A stretch of DNA of 64,000 bases from Megasphaera cerevisiae DSM 20462 (GCF_001045675.1 NZ_LEKT01000005.1:32193-96192); one strand, 5' to 3'. Numbered from the stretch's first letter, positions 45,095 to 55,380 are shown. Numbers and translations: made by a program. The notes: generated from the letters alone by a model not told the origin.

Positions 45095-45700
45095 ATGAAG
45101 GTCAAACGCGCACTGATTAGTGTATCCGATAAAACAGGTGTTGTTGAATTAGGCAGAGCGTTAGCCGAAATGGGTATTGAAATCATTTCGACAGGCGGTA
45201 CGATGCGTACATTTAAGGAAGCAGGTATTCCCGTGATTGCTGTGCAGGATGTGACAGGATTTCCAGAAATGATGGATGGCCGTGTCAAAACACTGCATCC
45301 CAAAATTCATGGCGGTATTCTGGCTATTCGTGACAACCCGGCACATGTGCAGGCTATGAAAGAACACGGGATTCAGGGAATTGATCTTGTCGTGGTCAAT
45401 TTGTATCCCTTTCAGCAAACTATTGCCAGAGCAGATGTAACGTTAGCAGAAGCAATTGAAAATATTGATATCGGCGGTCCCTGTATGGTACGCGCATCGG
45501 CTAAAAATAATAAATATGTGGCTATCGTGACAAATCCGGATACATATGGCGAAATTGTTGAAATTCTTAAAAAAGACGGTGAATTCACTGATGCGTACCG
45601 GCTGGAATTGGCTCGGAAAGCGTTCCAGCATACTGCCGAATACGATTCGGCAATTGCCGGCTATTTGGCGCAGCAAGTTGGGAAAGGAGCTGCAAAATAA
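45095..45700 (+). CDS. purH: IMP cyclohydrolase domain of PurH only
   Basis: The 201-residue protein matches the N-terminal IMP cyclohydrolase domain of bifunctional Pur[49 protein letters not shown] and [16 protein letters not shown]. It ends at the normal domain boundary; the roughly 310-residue AICAR transformylase part is absent, and purD starts on the last base of its stop. IMP formation would therefore need a separate AICAR transformylase encoded elsewhere. The frame is intact, so this is a split gene rather than a truncation by mutation. Confidence 0.93.
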   Translation: MKVKRALISVSDKTGVVELGRALAEMGIEIISTGGTMRTFKEAGIPVIAVQDVTGFPEMMDGRVKTLHPKIHGGILAIRDNPAHVQAMKEHGIQGIDLVVVNLYPFQQTIARADVTLAEAIENIDIGGPCMVRASAKNNKYVAIVTNPDTYGEIVEILKKDGEFTDAYRLELARKAFQHTAEYDSAIAGYLAQQVGKGAAK

Positions 45701-46971
45701 TGAAGGTAGCAGTCATCGGCGGCGGCGGTCGTGAACATACGCTGGCATGGAAATTGGCGCAAAGCCCGAAGGTGGAAAAACTGTATGCTATCCCCGGCAG
45801 TGCCGCTATGGCGGAATTTGCCGATTGTATTTCTATTCCTCTTTCCGATCTGGAGGGAATTGCGGCCTATTGTGCCAGTGAATGTATTGATATGCTTGTG
45901 GTCGGGCCAGAGGTTCCGCTGACAGAGGGCATTGCGGATATTTGCCGTAAAAAGGGGCTCGCTGTTTTTGGACCTGACAGGGCAGCCGCTCAATTAGAAG
46001 GCTCCAAGGTTTTTGCCAAGGATATTATGAAAAAATATAATATCCCAACGGCTGCTTATGCATCTTTTACGGATGGACATAAAGCGAAGGAATATATTCT
46101 GCAACAAGGCGCTCCCATCGTCGTCAAGGCAGATGGATTAGCTGCCGGTAAGGGTGTTGTCGTTGCCCAGACTGTGGAGGAAGCGGTAGAGGCCGTCAAT
46201 GCGATCATGGAGGATCGTATTTTCGGCGCGTCAGGCGGACGCATCGTCATCGAAGAATGTATGATGGGTGAAGAAGCCAGCCTTTTGGCCTTTGTAGATG
46301 GAGAGCATATTGTTCCGATGATTGCCGCACAGGATCATAAGCGTATTTTTGATCATGATAAGGGCCCCAATACAGGCGGCATGGGAGCATATGCGCCTGC
46401 GCCGGTCGTAACAGACCCGATTCGTCAGGAGGTCATTAAAACCATTCTTTATCCCGTCGTCGCGGGCCTGGCAAATGAAGGCATTACATATCAGGGATGT
46501 TTGTACGCCGGTTTGATGATTACAGCTGAAGGGCCGAAGGTTGTGGAATTCAACTGTCGTTTTGGTGATCCGGAAACGCAGGTGGTATTGCCGCTCCTGG
46601 ACGGGGATTTGGCTGATATTATGTATGCTTGTACGCAGGGGACGCTGGATGAGGATATGGTGAAGTGGAAGGCTGCCGCGGCTTGCTGCGTGGTCATGGC
46701 TTCTGAAGGGTATCCGGCATCATCGCATAAGGGAGACGTCATTTCCGGGTTGGAAGCCATAGATGGAGATACGATCGTGTTCCATTCCGGTACAGCAAAA
46801 AAAAATGGACAATATGTAACCAATGGTGGCCGCGTTCTCGGCGTAACTGCCGTAGCGCCTACACTGCAGGCCGCTATTGACAAGGTGTACGATAACGTAG
46901 ATCGCATTTCCTTTGACGGTCAGCAGATACGCCGTGATATTGGTGCAAAGGGTTTGAAGCATTTACAATAA
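45700..46971 (+). CDS. purD: Phosphoribosylamine-glycine ligase
   Basis: The 423-residue ATP-grasp enzyme has VIGGGGREHTLAWKL, LVVGPEVPLTEG, VVKADGLAAGKGVVVA, QDHKRIFDHDKGPNTGGMGA and EFNCRFGDPETQ. It joins phosphoribosylamine and glycine to GAR. It overlaps purH by one base (TAATG) and is the last gene of the cluster; a weak hairpin lies in the 100 bases that follow. Confidence 0.96.
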   Translation: MKVAVIGGGGREHTLAWKLAQSPKVEKLYAIPGSAAMAEFADCISIPLSDLEGIAAYCASECIDMLVVGPEVPLTEGIADICRKKGLAVFGPDRAAAQLEGSKVFAKDIMKKYNIPTAAYASFTDGHKAKEYILQQGAPIVVKADGLAAGKGVVVAQTVEEAVEAVNAIMEDRIFGASGGRIVIEECMMGEEASLLAFVDGEHIVPMIAAQDHKRIFDHDKGPNTGGMGAYAPAPVVTDPIRQEVIKTILYPVVAGLANEGITYQGCLYAGLMITAEGPKVVEFNCRFGDPETQVVLPLLDGDLADIMYACTQGTLDEDMVKWKAAAACCVVMASEGYPASSHKGDVISGLEAIDGDTIVFHSGTAKKNGQYVTNGGRVLGVTAVAPTLQAAIDKVYDNVDRISFDGQQIRRDIGAKGLKHLQ

Positions 46972-47075
46972 CATGTGCTATACGTAACAGCATAACGGCA
47001 GTAGTTGATCATCGGCAATGATGCTGATTTTTAGCTGCTGCTTTTATCATATAGAAAAGAGGATACGTGTGTATT

Positions 47076-48641
47076 ATGACTAAATTTGTTACAGCGGCTG
47101 AGGCTGTCGCGCTGATATCGGATCGGGCGACGGTGGCTGTCAGCGGTCACGCTGGCTTTGGAACACCAGACGGACTATTCAAGGCACTGCGGGATCGATA
47201 TAATGCGACCCATCATCCACAGGCGCTGACGCTGGTCAAGCTGGCCAGTACCGGAGATAAGGGCGTACGGGGCGGCAGCCGTCTGGCCGCGGATGGACTC
47301 ATTGATACGCTGATCACCAGCCATGTTGGATTGGAACCTGCGTTGGCTACATATATTCAGGAAAATAAATGCTTGACATATACGCTGCCGGCCGGGACCA
47401 TGATACGCTTGTACCGGGCGATTGCGGCCGGTGCAAAGGGTATCTGGACTGATATTGGCTTGAGGACACTGGCTGATCCCCGGCTGGAGGGCTGCAAGGG
47501 CAATGTCCGGACTGCGTTAGAGGGGGAGGATATCGTATCTTTGATGCAGATTGACGGGAAGGAGTATTTGTATTATAAGACGTTTCCCATCCAGGTATGT
47601 CTGATTCGTGGCTCTATTGCTGATGAGGACGGCAATATTTCCCTGCAGCGGGAGGCGATGATCGGTGAGCAGCTGGAAATTGCCGAGGCAGTCCATAATT
47701 CCGGCGGCATTGTTATTGTTCAGGTCGAACAGCTCGTACCGCAGGGAACGCTGGATCCACGCTTGGTCAAGATACATCATTTTCTGGTCGATTATGTCGT
47801 CGTGCCGCGTCCTAAATATCATTATCAGAGTTTTTCCTGTCATGGCTATCGACCGGAGCTGACCGGTGACACCAGAAAAAAAGTAAGCGTTATGCCACAC
47901 TATATGTTAGATAACCGGAAAATATGTGCTCGCCGTGCGGCCATGGAATTAAAAAAAGACAGCTTTATCAATCTTGGTATTGGTATGCCGGAAATTATTG
48001 GTGCTGTTGCAGCCGAAGAGGGTTTTGGGCATCGCCTGACCTTATCGACGGACTCTGGCATTATCGGAGGATTTCCATTATCTGATATGGATATGGGGGC
48101 AGCAGTCAATCCGGAAGCCGAATTGAAAATGGCGGATATGTTTGATATATATGATGGCGGCGGTTTGGATGTAAGCGCCCTGGGATTAGCCGAAATTGAC
48201 AGAAACGGTAATGTTAACGTATCCAAATTTCATGGCCGGGTTATTGGTCCAGGCGGTTTTATCAATATTTCGCAAAATACTAAAAAGCTTATTCTGATGG
48301 GGACGTTTACTGCTGGCGGTCTGCGGGAACAGTGTGCACAAGGCCGGCTGCAGATCGAACGGGAGGGCAGATATAAAAAATTCAAGAAACAGGTCGAACA
48401 AATCACATTCTCCGGGCCTTATGCAGCGGCACGGCATCAAGAGGTCATCATCGTGACGGAACGGGCCGTCTTTACCCTCACGGCGCAGGGATTGATGCTG
48501 ACAGAGATTGCGCCTGGCATGGATCTGGAACGGAATATATTGGGGCAGATGGAGTTTCAGCCGCTCATTAGTCCGGCACTGACAGTGATGGATGTACGTA
48601 TTTTTAAAGATGAAGTTATGGGATTGAAGGATGAAATATGA
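47076..48641 (+). CDS. Acyl-CoA transferase (propionate CoA-transferase family) with Asp at the catalytic Glu position
   Basis: This single-chain family I CoA-transferase of 521 residues fuses both subunits, like propionate CoA-transferase and YdiF. Conserved segments include VFTDIGL-like IWTDIGLRTLADPR, FPIQVCLIRGSIADEDGNIS, NLGIGMPEIIG, YDGGGLDVSALGLAEID and NVSKFHGRVIGPGGF. Where the family has its thioester-forming Glu (VESG or similar), this protein has LTLSTDSGIIGG: Asp326, codon 48051-48053. It may be inactive, slow, or act differently. It is followed by fumC, perhaps co-transcribed. Confidence 0.88.
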   Translation: MTKFVTAAEAVALISDRATVAVSGHAGFGTPDGLFKALRDRYNATHHPQALTLVKLASTGDKGVRGGSRLAADGLIDTLITSHVGLEPALATYIQENKCLTYTLPAGTMIRLYRAIAAGAKGIWTDIGLRTLADPRLEGCKGNVRTALEGEDIVSLMQIDGKEYLYYKTFPIQVCLIRGSIADEDGNISLQREAMIGEQLEIAEAVHNSGGIVIVQVEQLVPQGTLDPRLVKIHHFLVDYVVVPRPKYHYQSFSCHGYRPELTGDTRKKVSVMPHYMLDNRKICARRAAMELKKDSFINLGIGMPEIIGAVAAEEGFGHRLTLSTDSGIIGGFPLSDMDMGAAVNPEAELKMADMFDIYDGGGLDVSALGLAEIDRNGNVNVSKFHGRVIGPGGFINISQNTKKLILMGTFTAGGLREQCAQGRLQIEREGRYKKFKKQVEQITFSGPYAAARHQEVIIVTERAVFTLTAQGLMLTEIAPGMDLERNILGQMEFQPLISPALTVMDVRIFKDEVMGLKDEI

Positions 48642-48696
48642 GCAGGAACGCAGGACGGAATGTTTGGTTGTATTTTGTATATGAGGAGGCAGACAT

Positions 48697-50085
48697 ATGG
48701 AATATCGTATAGAAAAAGATTCAATGGGAGAAATCAAAGTCCCAGCAGATAAATTATGGGGGGCCCAAACCCAGCGAAGCTACGAAAATTTTCAAATCGG
48801 CACGGAAAAAATCCCATCGGAATTAGTCACCGTCTTTGCATATCTGAAAAAGGCAGCAGCTCTGGTCAATAAAGAGTTGGGCGTTGTAGACAGCCAACGG
48901 GCAGATGCTATTGCAGCAGCCTGCGATGATATTTTAGCCGGACGACTGGACGGTAATTTTCCGTTGGCCGTATGGATGACTGGTAGCGGCACCCAGTTTA
49001 ACATGAACGTCAATGAGGTTGTGGCACATCGGGCAATGCAGATTCTGAAGGAAAAGGGAGAAGCTGTCACGGTTCATCCGAACGATCATGTCAATCATTC
49101 CCAGAGCTCTAATGATATTTTCCCGACAGCGCTTTATGTTGCCGGTTTGATATTGATCAAAAAAAAGCTTTTTCCTGCGATGGAAGTGCTTTTTCGGGAT
49201 CTGCATGCCAAGGCGGAAGAATATATGAATATCGTTAAAATCGGCCGGACGCACTTACAGGATGCGACGCCGCTTACGCTGGGGCAGGAATTCAGCGGCT
49301 GGGCTCGTATGATCGAACGCGATAAGGAAATGCTGACGGCGGGAATTGATTTCCTGCGGGATTTGGCTATGGGAGGAACGGCTGTCGGTACGGGAATCAA
49401 CTGCCCGGAGGGATATGACGTAAAATTTGCTGCTATGCTCAGTACGTTGACCGGTGAAACTTTTCACACGGCACCGAATAAATTCCAAGCCTTGACGAGT
49501 AAGGATGAATTGGTCACGGTCCACGGCATGCTTAAAGCCCTGGCTTGTGATTTGATGAAAATTGCCAATGACGTGCGGTGGCTGGCGTCAGGTCCGCGCT
49601 GCGGCATCGGTGAAATCACGATTCCTGAAAACGAGCCGGGCAGCTCGATCATGCCGTCAAAAGTCAATCCGACACAGTGTGAAGCGGTGACGATGGTAGC
49701 TGTTCAGGTCATGGGCAATGATGCTGCTATGGGCATCGCCGCCAGTCAGGGAAATTTTCAGCTCAACGTATTTATGCCTGTCATGGCTTATAATCTGGTG
49801 CAGTCTATCCGGATTTTGAGTGATGTCATGGATTCGTTTCGCCGGCACTGTGTCGTCGGGATTCAACCCAACTTGAAGAAAATTGATTACAACCTCCATC
49901 AGTCTCTGATTCTCGTTACCGGATTGGTTCCGCTCGTCGGCTATGATAAGGCCTGCATGATCGCAAAAAAGGCGGCTAAAGAAGAAATGACATTGCGGGA
50001 AGCAGCCGTTGAAACCGGCTGGGTGACGGCTGAACAATTTGACACCTATATGGATCCGGCGAAGCTAGCCGGAGTGAAGAAGTAG
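48697..50085 (+). CDS. fumC: Class II fumarate hydratase
   Basis: The 462-residue enzyme has the fumarase/aspartase signature GSSIMPSKVNPTQCE, the substrate loops TGSGTQFNMNVNEV and HVNHSQSSNDIFPTA, and THLQDATPLTLGQEF. It interconverts fumarate and malate; in a propionate- or succinate-forming anaerobe it would run in the reductive direction. AGGAGG precedes the start. The family member could in principle be an aspartase, but the GTGINCPEGYD segment favours fumarase. Confidence 0.93.
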   Translation: MEYRIEKDSMGEIKVPADKLWGAQTQRSYENFQIGTEKIPSELVTVFAYLKKAAALVNKELGVVDSQRADAIAAACDDILAGRLDGNFPLAVWMTGSGTQFNMNVNEVVAHRAMQILKEKGEAVTVHPNDHVNHSQSSNDIFPTALYVAGLILIKKKLFPAMEVLFRDLHAKAEEYMNIVKIGRTHLQDATPLTLGQEFSGWARMIERDKEMLTAGIDFLRDLAMGGTAVGTGINCPEGYDVKFAAMLSTLTGETFHTAPNKFQALTSKDELVTVHGMLKALACDLMKIANDVRWLASGPRCGIGEITIPENEPGSSIMPSKVNPTQCEAVTMVAVQVMGNDAAMGIAASQGNFQLNVFMPVMAYNLVQSIRILSDVMDSFRRHCVVGIQPNLKKIDYNLHQSLILVTGLVPLVGYDKACMIAKKAAKEEMTLREAAVETGWVTAEQFDTYMDPAKLAGVKK

Positions 50086-50111
50086 TAGTATTGTAGTCCC
50101 TATGTATATGT

Positions 50112-50147
50112 AAAAAAGACGCCTTCTCAGAGGATGGCGTCTTTTTT
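50112..50147. terminator. Bidirectional terminator between fumC and the flavoprotein
   Basis: AAAAAAGACGCC pairs with GGCGTCTTTTTT across a 12-base loop; the adjacent genes converge. Confidence 0.9.
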
Positions 50148-50154
50148 AATGGAG

Positions 50155-51666
50155 CTATTTTTTTTCATAATAGTAGCGGGTCCACATAGTCACTTCAGAT
50201 AACGAAGGATGGGGCGTCATGGTTTCGCTGATAGTATATACGGAGCGAGGATCCAGGGTTCTCGTCAAAGGAAGCTTTCTCAGCATCTGCGTTGTAGGGG
50301 ACGCGATTTCTTCATGAATGGGGCGGATCACGTGAGAGCCGCAGCTCATGAGTGTGATAAAAGGCTGAATTAGAATAGAGGCCTCTGGCCCGATAATGTG
50401 AGCGCCGAGAATGTGTTTTGTGCTTTTGTCCAAGATCAGCTTCACAAAGCCGTCATCACTGTCGCCTGGTTCATAGCCCAGCGAGTACCCTTTGGCTGAA
50501 TCTGAATAGTGATTAATCGCTATTTCAATCTCATATCCTTCTTTACGGGCCTGATCTTCGGTCAGACCGACATGAGCGGCTTCAGGATACGTGTATGTAA
50601 CGGCGGGTACCGTTTCGTAGCGGGCCCAGCGCCAGCTTTGCGGCGGATTACCGGAAAATAGATTATGAGCAAGGATTTCTGATTCGTAATTGGCCTTATG
50701 GCGGAATGGGGCCAGCCCATTGATGTCGCCGAGAGCCCAAATACCGTCAGCACTTGTTTCCAGAAATTCATTTGTGGTAATATAGCCGCGGTTATCCGTT
50801 TGGATATCTGTATTTTCTAAATGAAGAAGATCCGTCAACGGTTTAATGCCCGGGGCAATCAGAATTTCCTGAGCCCGGATGCTGCTTTCTTCTCCTGTCG
50901 TGCGGTTGCGGAAGGTGAGTACCTTTTCGCCGCCGTCTATGTGGACAGAAACGGTGTCCTGATTGAGACGAACGTCTATGCCGTACGAAACGAATTGACG
51001 GAGCAGAAAGGAAGATATATCGACATCCTCTTTAGGCAGAAGACGGATATTATGCTGAACGATTGTAACTTTGGTACCGGCAGCATTAAAAACATGGGCA
51101 AATTCGCAGCCGATAGGACCGCCTCCGACGATAATCAGACTGTTATAAGGCTGGGCGGGATATTTTTCACCAAACAAGGTTTCCGAGGTCAGATATCCCG
51201 CTTCTTCCAGTCCGGTCAGAATCGGGATATTCGTACGGGCGCCGGCACCAATAAAAATTTTGCTGCCGTCTATTTCTGCCTCCGTACCATCATGGAGTGT
51301 AATCGTAAGCGATTTTTTGCCTGAAAAAGAAGCCGTGCCTTCGTATATATCAATGTTGGGGTATTGATCATAATATGTTTTAATGCCTATGCTTTCATTG
51401 ACTTTTTTCCAAAGGCGGCGTGACATGAAATCCCAATCCAAATGGACGTCTCCAGCATGAACACCGATACGTTCCGCTTCTTGTATTTCGCGGATACGAT
51501 TAGCTGCCGTGACCATCAGCTTTGTCGGGATACACCCCCGATTGAGACAGGTGCCGCCGAACCGTCCTTTTTCAATAATCGCAATGCGCTGCCCCTGTAA
51601 AAGCGCGGCATCGGCTACGATATTTGCAGCGCCTGTACCGATAATAATGACATCATAATGTTTCAT
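50155..51666 (-). CDS. Pyridine nucleotide-disulfide oxidoreductase (class I flavoprotein)
   Basis: The 503-residue protein has the FAD site VIIIGTGAANIVADAALL, the redox pair in GGTCLNRGCIPTK, the NAD(P) site LIIVGGGPIGCEFAHVF, the second FAD motif GIWALGDINGLAPF and a C-terminal PHPSLSEV holding the His-Glu dyad. It resembles dihydrolipoamide, mercuric and mycothione reductases, but the substrate is open. ATG 51666 has AAGGAGGG upstream; the in-frame codon at 51726 has none. No lipoyl-dependent complex genes are nearby. Confidence 0.88.
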   Translation of the reverse strand: MKHYDVIIIGTGAANIVADAALLQGQRIAIIEKGRFGGTCLNRGCIPTKLMVTAANRIREIQEAERIGVHAGDVHLDWDFMSRRLWKKVNESIGIKTYYDQYPNIDIYEGTASFSGKKSLTITLHDGTEAEIDGSKIFIGAGARTNIPILTGLEEAGYLTSETLFGEKYPAQPYNSLIIVGGGPIGCEFAHVFNAAGTKVTIVQHNIRLLPKEDVDISSFLLRQFVSYGIDVRLNQDTVSVHIDGGEKVLTFRNRTTGEESSIRAQEILIAPGIKPLTDLLHLENTDIQTDNRGYITTNEFLETSADGIWALGDINGLAPFRHKANYESEILAHNLFSGNPPQSWRWARYETVPAVTYTYPEAAHVGLTEDQARKEGYEIEIAINHYSDSAKGYSLGYEPGDSDDGFVKLILDKSTKHILGAHIIGPEASILIQPFITLMSCGSHVIRPIHEEIASPTTQMLRKLPLTRTLDPRSVYTISETMTPHPSLSEVTMWTRYYYEKK

Positions 51667-52505
51667 GTGAACCCTCCTTATAGGCTGCGTTTGACAGATA
51701 ATAAAAAACACATGTTTTATATGCAATGATCTACATTTGTTTGTATACTTATTTTGTATGGTTTAAGTATACGAGGAAAATCTTTATTTGGCAAGAGGAA
51801 ATGCTGGCTGACGCTCTGCGTTTTGCAAGAAGCATTACTTTCTTTCGTTATTTATACGATCATACGGATGTGATATATGTTCGCAATCTGTAGGGATTAG
51901 ATGGATCGAACTTATTTTCCCGTGTTATATACGAAACCCATTTAGGCTTGGTAGAGGCCTTCGGTGGTGCAGTAGCAAAGATTGTCTGCCGGTGCTGGAT
52001 TTTATCGGACAGGCCAACCAGAGTGAGGATAAAAAGGAATGAAATCAGAGCATTATAGTATTTCCTCAGGACTGAAGAAAATTATTGAAGGAATGCCATT
52101 GCCGGCGCATTCCCTCGCGGTGTATCAAAGGGATAAAAGAAAGGCCAATCAGATGATTCTCACGGACGAGTGGATTTTATTATTATTGCCGATTATTCAA
52201 AGGGCAGTGCTAGACATTTTAGTTTTTCTTATGCACTTCAGATTGCTTTATTTCTCTGTCCCGTTCAGATGGCGAAATTAGTTTACGGCAGTTTTAACGT
52301 AGACAGGTCAGAATTCCGGTATATTTCCTGTAAAAAATGAGGATCAAGTATTATGTATGCTATAAAAAGATGATTTAAAGCGCGACATACTTAATTAGAA
52401 TAGACAAAAATAGTACTTGAAATTTTCACAGGAAAGGTCAATAATATAACAAAAAGTTTTTAATTTATTACGGTATTGGTTAAACGAGGTTGGGAAGGTA
52501 TGGAA
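51667..52505. other. Intergenic region before the cas operon
   Basis: About 840 bases. One 80-codon frame (52039-52281, plus) has an AAAAGGA directly at its ATG and a hydrophobic C-terminal half but no recognisable family; the sequence before it looks like decayed coding DNA. A possible cas promoter is TTGAAA (52417-52422) with AATAAT 17 bases later. Nothing else is supported. Confidence 0.45.
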
Positions 52506-54680
52506 ATGAACGTGTCCTTTTCTGAAGGGCTGTGTATTGCACATAAGCTTGAAAATGGTGAAGGGGTGCAGTCTCTTATTGAACATCTGCAGCATACGGC
52601 TGAATTGGCAGGAGAGTTCGGTCGGTATGCGGGTATAGAGAAGCTGGCTTACCAGTGCGGACTGTATCATGATATGGGAAAATATTCGGATACTTTTCAA
52701 CGGTATATCCGAGGAAATTTTCACGGACGGGTCGATCATTCTACTGCGGGGGCCCAGCTTTTTATGAAATCAGGCGAGCTGCTTCAGGCGTTTTGCATTG
52801 CCGGACATCATGCAGGTCTTCCGGATTTCGGAAATAAGATGGATCCAGAGTCTGAGCCGACGCTGTGTGGACGGTACAGGAGAAGTGTGCCCTGCTGCAG
52901 CCGTTATCATGAGGAACTGCCTGATCCAGACAAGCTTGATTACGGTCCGCTTCAGGATAGATTCGGCAGCGGCATTCAAACAATGCTTTTAATCAGAATG
53001 CTTTTTTCGTGTCTGGTGGATGCGGATTTTTTAGATACAGAAGAATATATGAAAAAGGGGAAAATACGAAGAGGGGATTTTGACAGCCTTGCTACTCTTC
53101 GTATTTTGTTTTTTAAAGAATTAAAAAAACAGGGGTATATGGATCCCAAAAATGAACTGAACGGAGAGCGGAAGAAGATACTTGACCGGTGTATTGCACA
53201 GGCAGCGCAGTCTCCCGGACTGTTTACACTGACGGTTCCCACCGGAGGAGGGAAAACGGTATCCTCCATGGCTTTTGCCTTGGAACATGCGGCCCGGTAC
53301 GGAAAATGCCGTATTATTTATGTGATTCCTTATACGTCCATCATTGAGCAGACCGCTGATATTTTCCGCCGTTTCTTAGGCGAAAGAAATGTGGTGGAGC
53401 ATCATATGAATGCAGTTTACGATGATACGGAGCTCCATCCGGATCCTAAAAAGCTGGCTTCGGAGAATTGGGATGCGCCGGTGATTGTCACAACAAATGT
53501 ACAGTTTTTTGAATCTCTTTTTTCCAACCGCACCTCACGTTGTCGGAAGCTTCATAATATAGCAGGCAGTGTCATTGTTTTTGATGAAGCACAGATGTTT
53601 CCCCTGCCATATTTAAAGCCGGCGCTTCAGTCCATTCAGGGACTTTTGACTTATTATGGATGTACCGCAGTTTTCTGCAGTGCTACACAGCCTCATTTGG
53701 ACCGCTTTTTTCAAAATACGCCAATTCCTGTCAGGGAGATCATGGAAAATATTTCCGGGGTTTATGATTTTTTCCGGAGAGTTACATTTCATTTTCTGGG
53801 ATTGGTGGAATATGATGAGGTGGCGGAGCGGATGATGTCTATGAAGCAGGTTCTGTGCGTGATGCTTACCAAGCATGAGGCACAAGAGCTTTATGAGCGT
53901 ATAAAAGGACCAGACTGCTTTTATTTGTCGACTAATCTGTGTCCAGTCCACCGTTCCCAAGTGATTAGACAGGTGAAGGAAAGGCTCGCGGCAGGTCTGC
54001 CCTGCCGGGTTGTCTCAACAACGGTTATTTCTGTTGGTGTGGATATTGATTTTCCCACCGTTTTTCTGGAGCAGTCAGGATTGGACAGTCTGATTCAGGG
54101 AGCGGGACGGTGCAATAGGGAGGGAAAGCGACCTGTACATACAAGCGGTGTGTATGTGTTTAAAACTGATGCTGTGGCAGATTCCCGTTTTATGAGGCAG
54201 GAACGGCAGGTGACGGATCTGGTGGGAAAGAGGCATCCAGATGTGTCGAATCCTGAGGCCATTGAAGATTATTTTGACAGTCTGTACCTTGCTAAAGACC
54301 AGTCGCTGGATCAAAAGAATATTATCCGCTTGTCAGAGCTCCTTGCTTTTGTTTCGGTCAATGATCAGGTGCAGCTTATCGGAGATGCTTCTAAAACCGT
54401 GCTGATCCCTTTTAATGAAGAGGCTATGGAAATTATCAGACAACTTCGTATAGGCATACGTACAAGAGCACTTATGCGGGCAGCGGGGCGATATGCGGTG
54501 AATGTCCGTTTTGCCTCGTCGCCGCATCAAAAGCGGCAGGCATTCGAGCAGCTCCGGGACCGGGGACAAATTGAGCTGTTGGATATGCAGATGGCAGTTC
54601 TGACTGATGATTCAGCGTATGATCGGGATAAACGGGGACTGCTCTATGAAGAGGAGGAGGGATCGGGTATCATGATTTAA
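52506..54680 (+). CDS. cas3: Type I-C Cas3 helicase-nuclease
   Basis: The 724-residue protein joins an N-terminal HD nuclease domain (His30, LYHDMGKYSDTF with His55-Asp56, DHSTAGAQ, AGHHAGLPDF) and a DExD/H helicase (Walker A TVPTGGGKTVSS with Lys250; VIVFDEAQMF at 360-363; VFCSATQP; GAGRCNREG). It is recruited by Cascade to nick and degrade target DNA. ATG 52506 has GGGAAGG seven bases upstream; ATG 52500 and TTG 52476 are in frame but poorly placed. First gene of the operon. Confidence 0.95.
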   Translation: MNVSFSEGLCIAHKLENGEGVQSLIEHLQHTAELAGEFGRYAGIEKLAYQCGLYHDMGKYSDTFQRYIRGNFHGRVDHSTAGAQLFMKSGELLQAFCIAGHHAGLPDFGNKMDPESEPTLCGRYRRSVPCCSRYHEELPDPDKLDYGPLQDRFGSGIQTMLLIRMLFSCLVDADFLDTEEYMKKGKIRRGDFDSLATLRILFFKELKKQGYMDPKNELNGERKKILDRCIAQAAQSPGLFTLTVPTGGGKTVSSMAFALEHAARYGKCRIIYVIPYTSIIEQTADIFRRFLGERNVVEHHMNAVYDDTELHPDPKKLASENWDAPVIVTTNVQFFESLFSNRTSRCRKLHNIAGSVIVFDEAQMFPLPYLKPALQSIQGLLTYYGCTAVFCSATQPHLDRFFQNTPIPVREIMENISGVYDFFRRVTFHFLGLVEYDEVAERMMSMKQVLCVMLTKHEAQELYERIKGPDCFYLSTNLCPVHRSQVIRQVKERLAAGLPCRVVSTTVISVGVDIDFPTVFLEQSGLDSLIQGAGRCNREGKRPVHTSGVYVFKTDAVADSRFMRQERQVTDLVGKRHPDVSNPEAIEDYFDSLYLAKDQSLDQKNIIRLSELLAFVSVNDQVQLIGDASKTVLIPFNEEAMEIIRQLRIGIRTRALMRAAGRYAVNVRFASSPHQKRQAFEQLRDRGQIELLDMQMAVLTDDSAYDRDKRGLLYEEEEGSGIMI

Positions 54681-54723
54681 GAAGAATATTTTTTAAAAGA
54701 GTTGGCGGAGAAGGGAGGATATT

Positions 54724-55380
54724 ATGAGCTATGGTGCAAAAATAGAATGCTGGGGAGGCTATGCCTGTTTCACACGTCCGGAAATGAAAACGGAGCGTGT
54801 ATCGTATGATGTGATGACTCCTTCGGCGGCCCGGGGAATTGCGGAAGCTATTTTCTGGCATCCGGGACTCCGGTATGTAATTGATGAGATTGATGTGATG
54901 AATCCTATCCAATTCACAAATATCAGGCGGAATGAGGTAAAATCAAAAATCTTAGTATCGAAGGTGCTGGCGGCGGCTAAAGGAAATAAGGAACCGCTGG
55001 CAATTATTACAGCGAAGGATATTCAGCAGCGTGCAGCTACCGTGCTGAGAAATGTTCATTACTGTATTACACTTCATTTCGAGATGACAGACTGCGCAGG
55101 CGAACGGGATAATCCGGGAAAGTTTAAAGAAATGCTGACAAGACGTGCCAGAAAGGGACAGTGTTATCACCAGCCTTATCTGGGATGCAGAGAATTTCCT
55201 GCCCGATTTCGTCTGGTAGAAGAAGAGGAAGTGATAGTTCCTTATCCGGACACGAGAGATTTGGGCTATATGCTTTTTGATATGGATTATCATGATAAGA
55301 CCCATATTGTTCCCCGGTTTTTCAGAGGGAAACTGCAGGATGGAGTTCTTGATTTACGAGATTGTGAGGTGCATCAATGA
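54724..55380 (+). CDS. cas5c: Cas5c (Cas5d), crRNA-processing subunit
   Basis: The 218-residue RAMP protein begins YGAKIECWGGYACFTRPEMK and has VMTPSAARGIAEAIFWHPG, the Cas5d signature. In type I-C systems, which lack Cas6, this subunit cuts the pre-crRNA and then stays on the 5' handle in Cascade. AAGGGAGGAT precedes the start, and its stop overlaps cas8c as ATGA. Confidence 0.95.
   Translation: MSYGAKIECWGGYACFTRPEMKTERVSYDVMTPSAARGIAEAIFWHPGLRYVIDEIDVMNPIQFTNIRRNEVKSKILVSKVLAAAKGNKEPLAIITAKDIQQRAATVLRNVHYCITLHFEMTDCAGERDNPGKFKEMLTRRARKGQCYHQPYLGCREFPARFRLVEEEEVIVPYPDTRDLGYMLFDMDYHDKTHIVPRFFRGKLQDGVLDLRDCEVHQ

Noticed and set aside
45095..45700. purH as a frameshifted pseudogene
   Set aside because: It ends at a natural domain boundary, and the sequence directly downstream is intact purD with no trace of the transformylase domain.
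52039..52281. 80-codon plus-strand frame before the cas operon
   Set aside because: The SD abuts the ATG and there is no recognisable domain; kept only as a remark in the intergenic entry.
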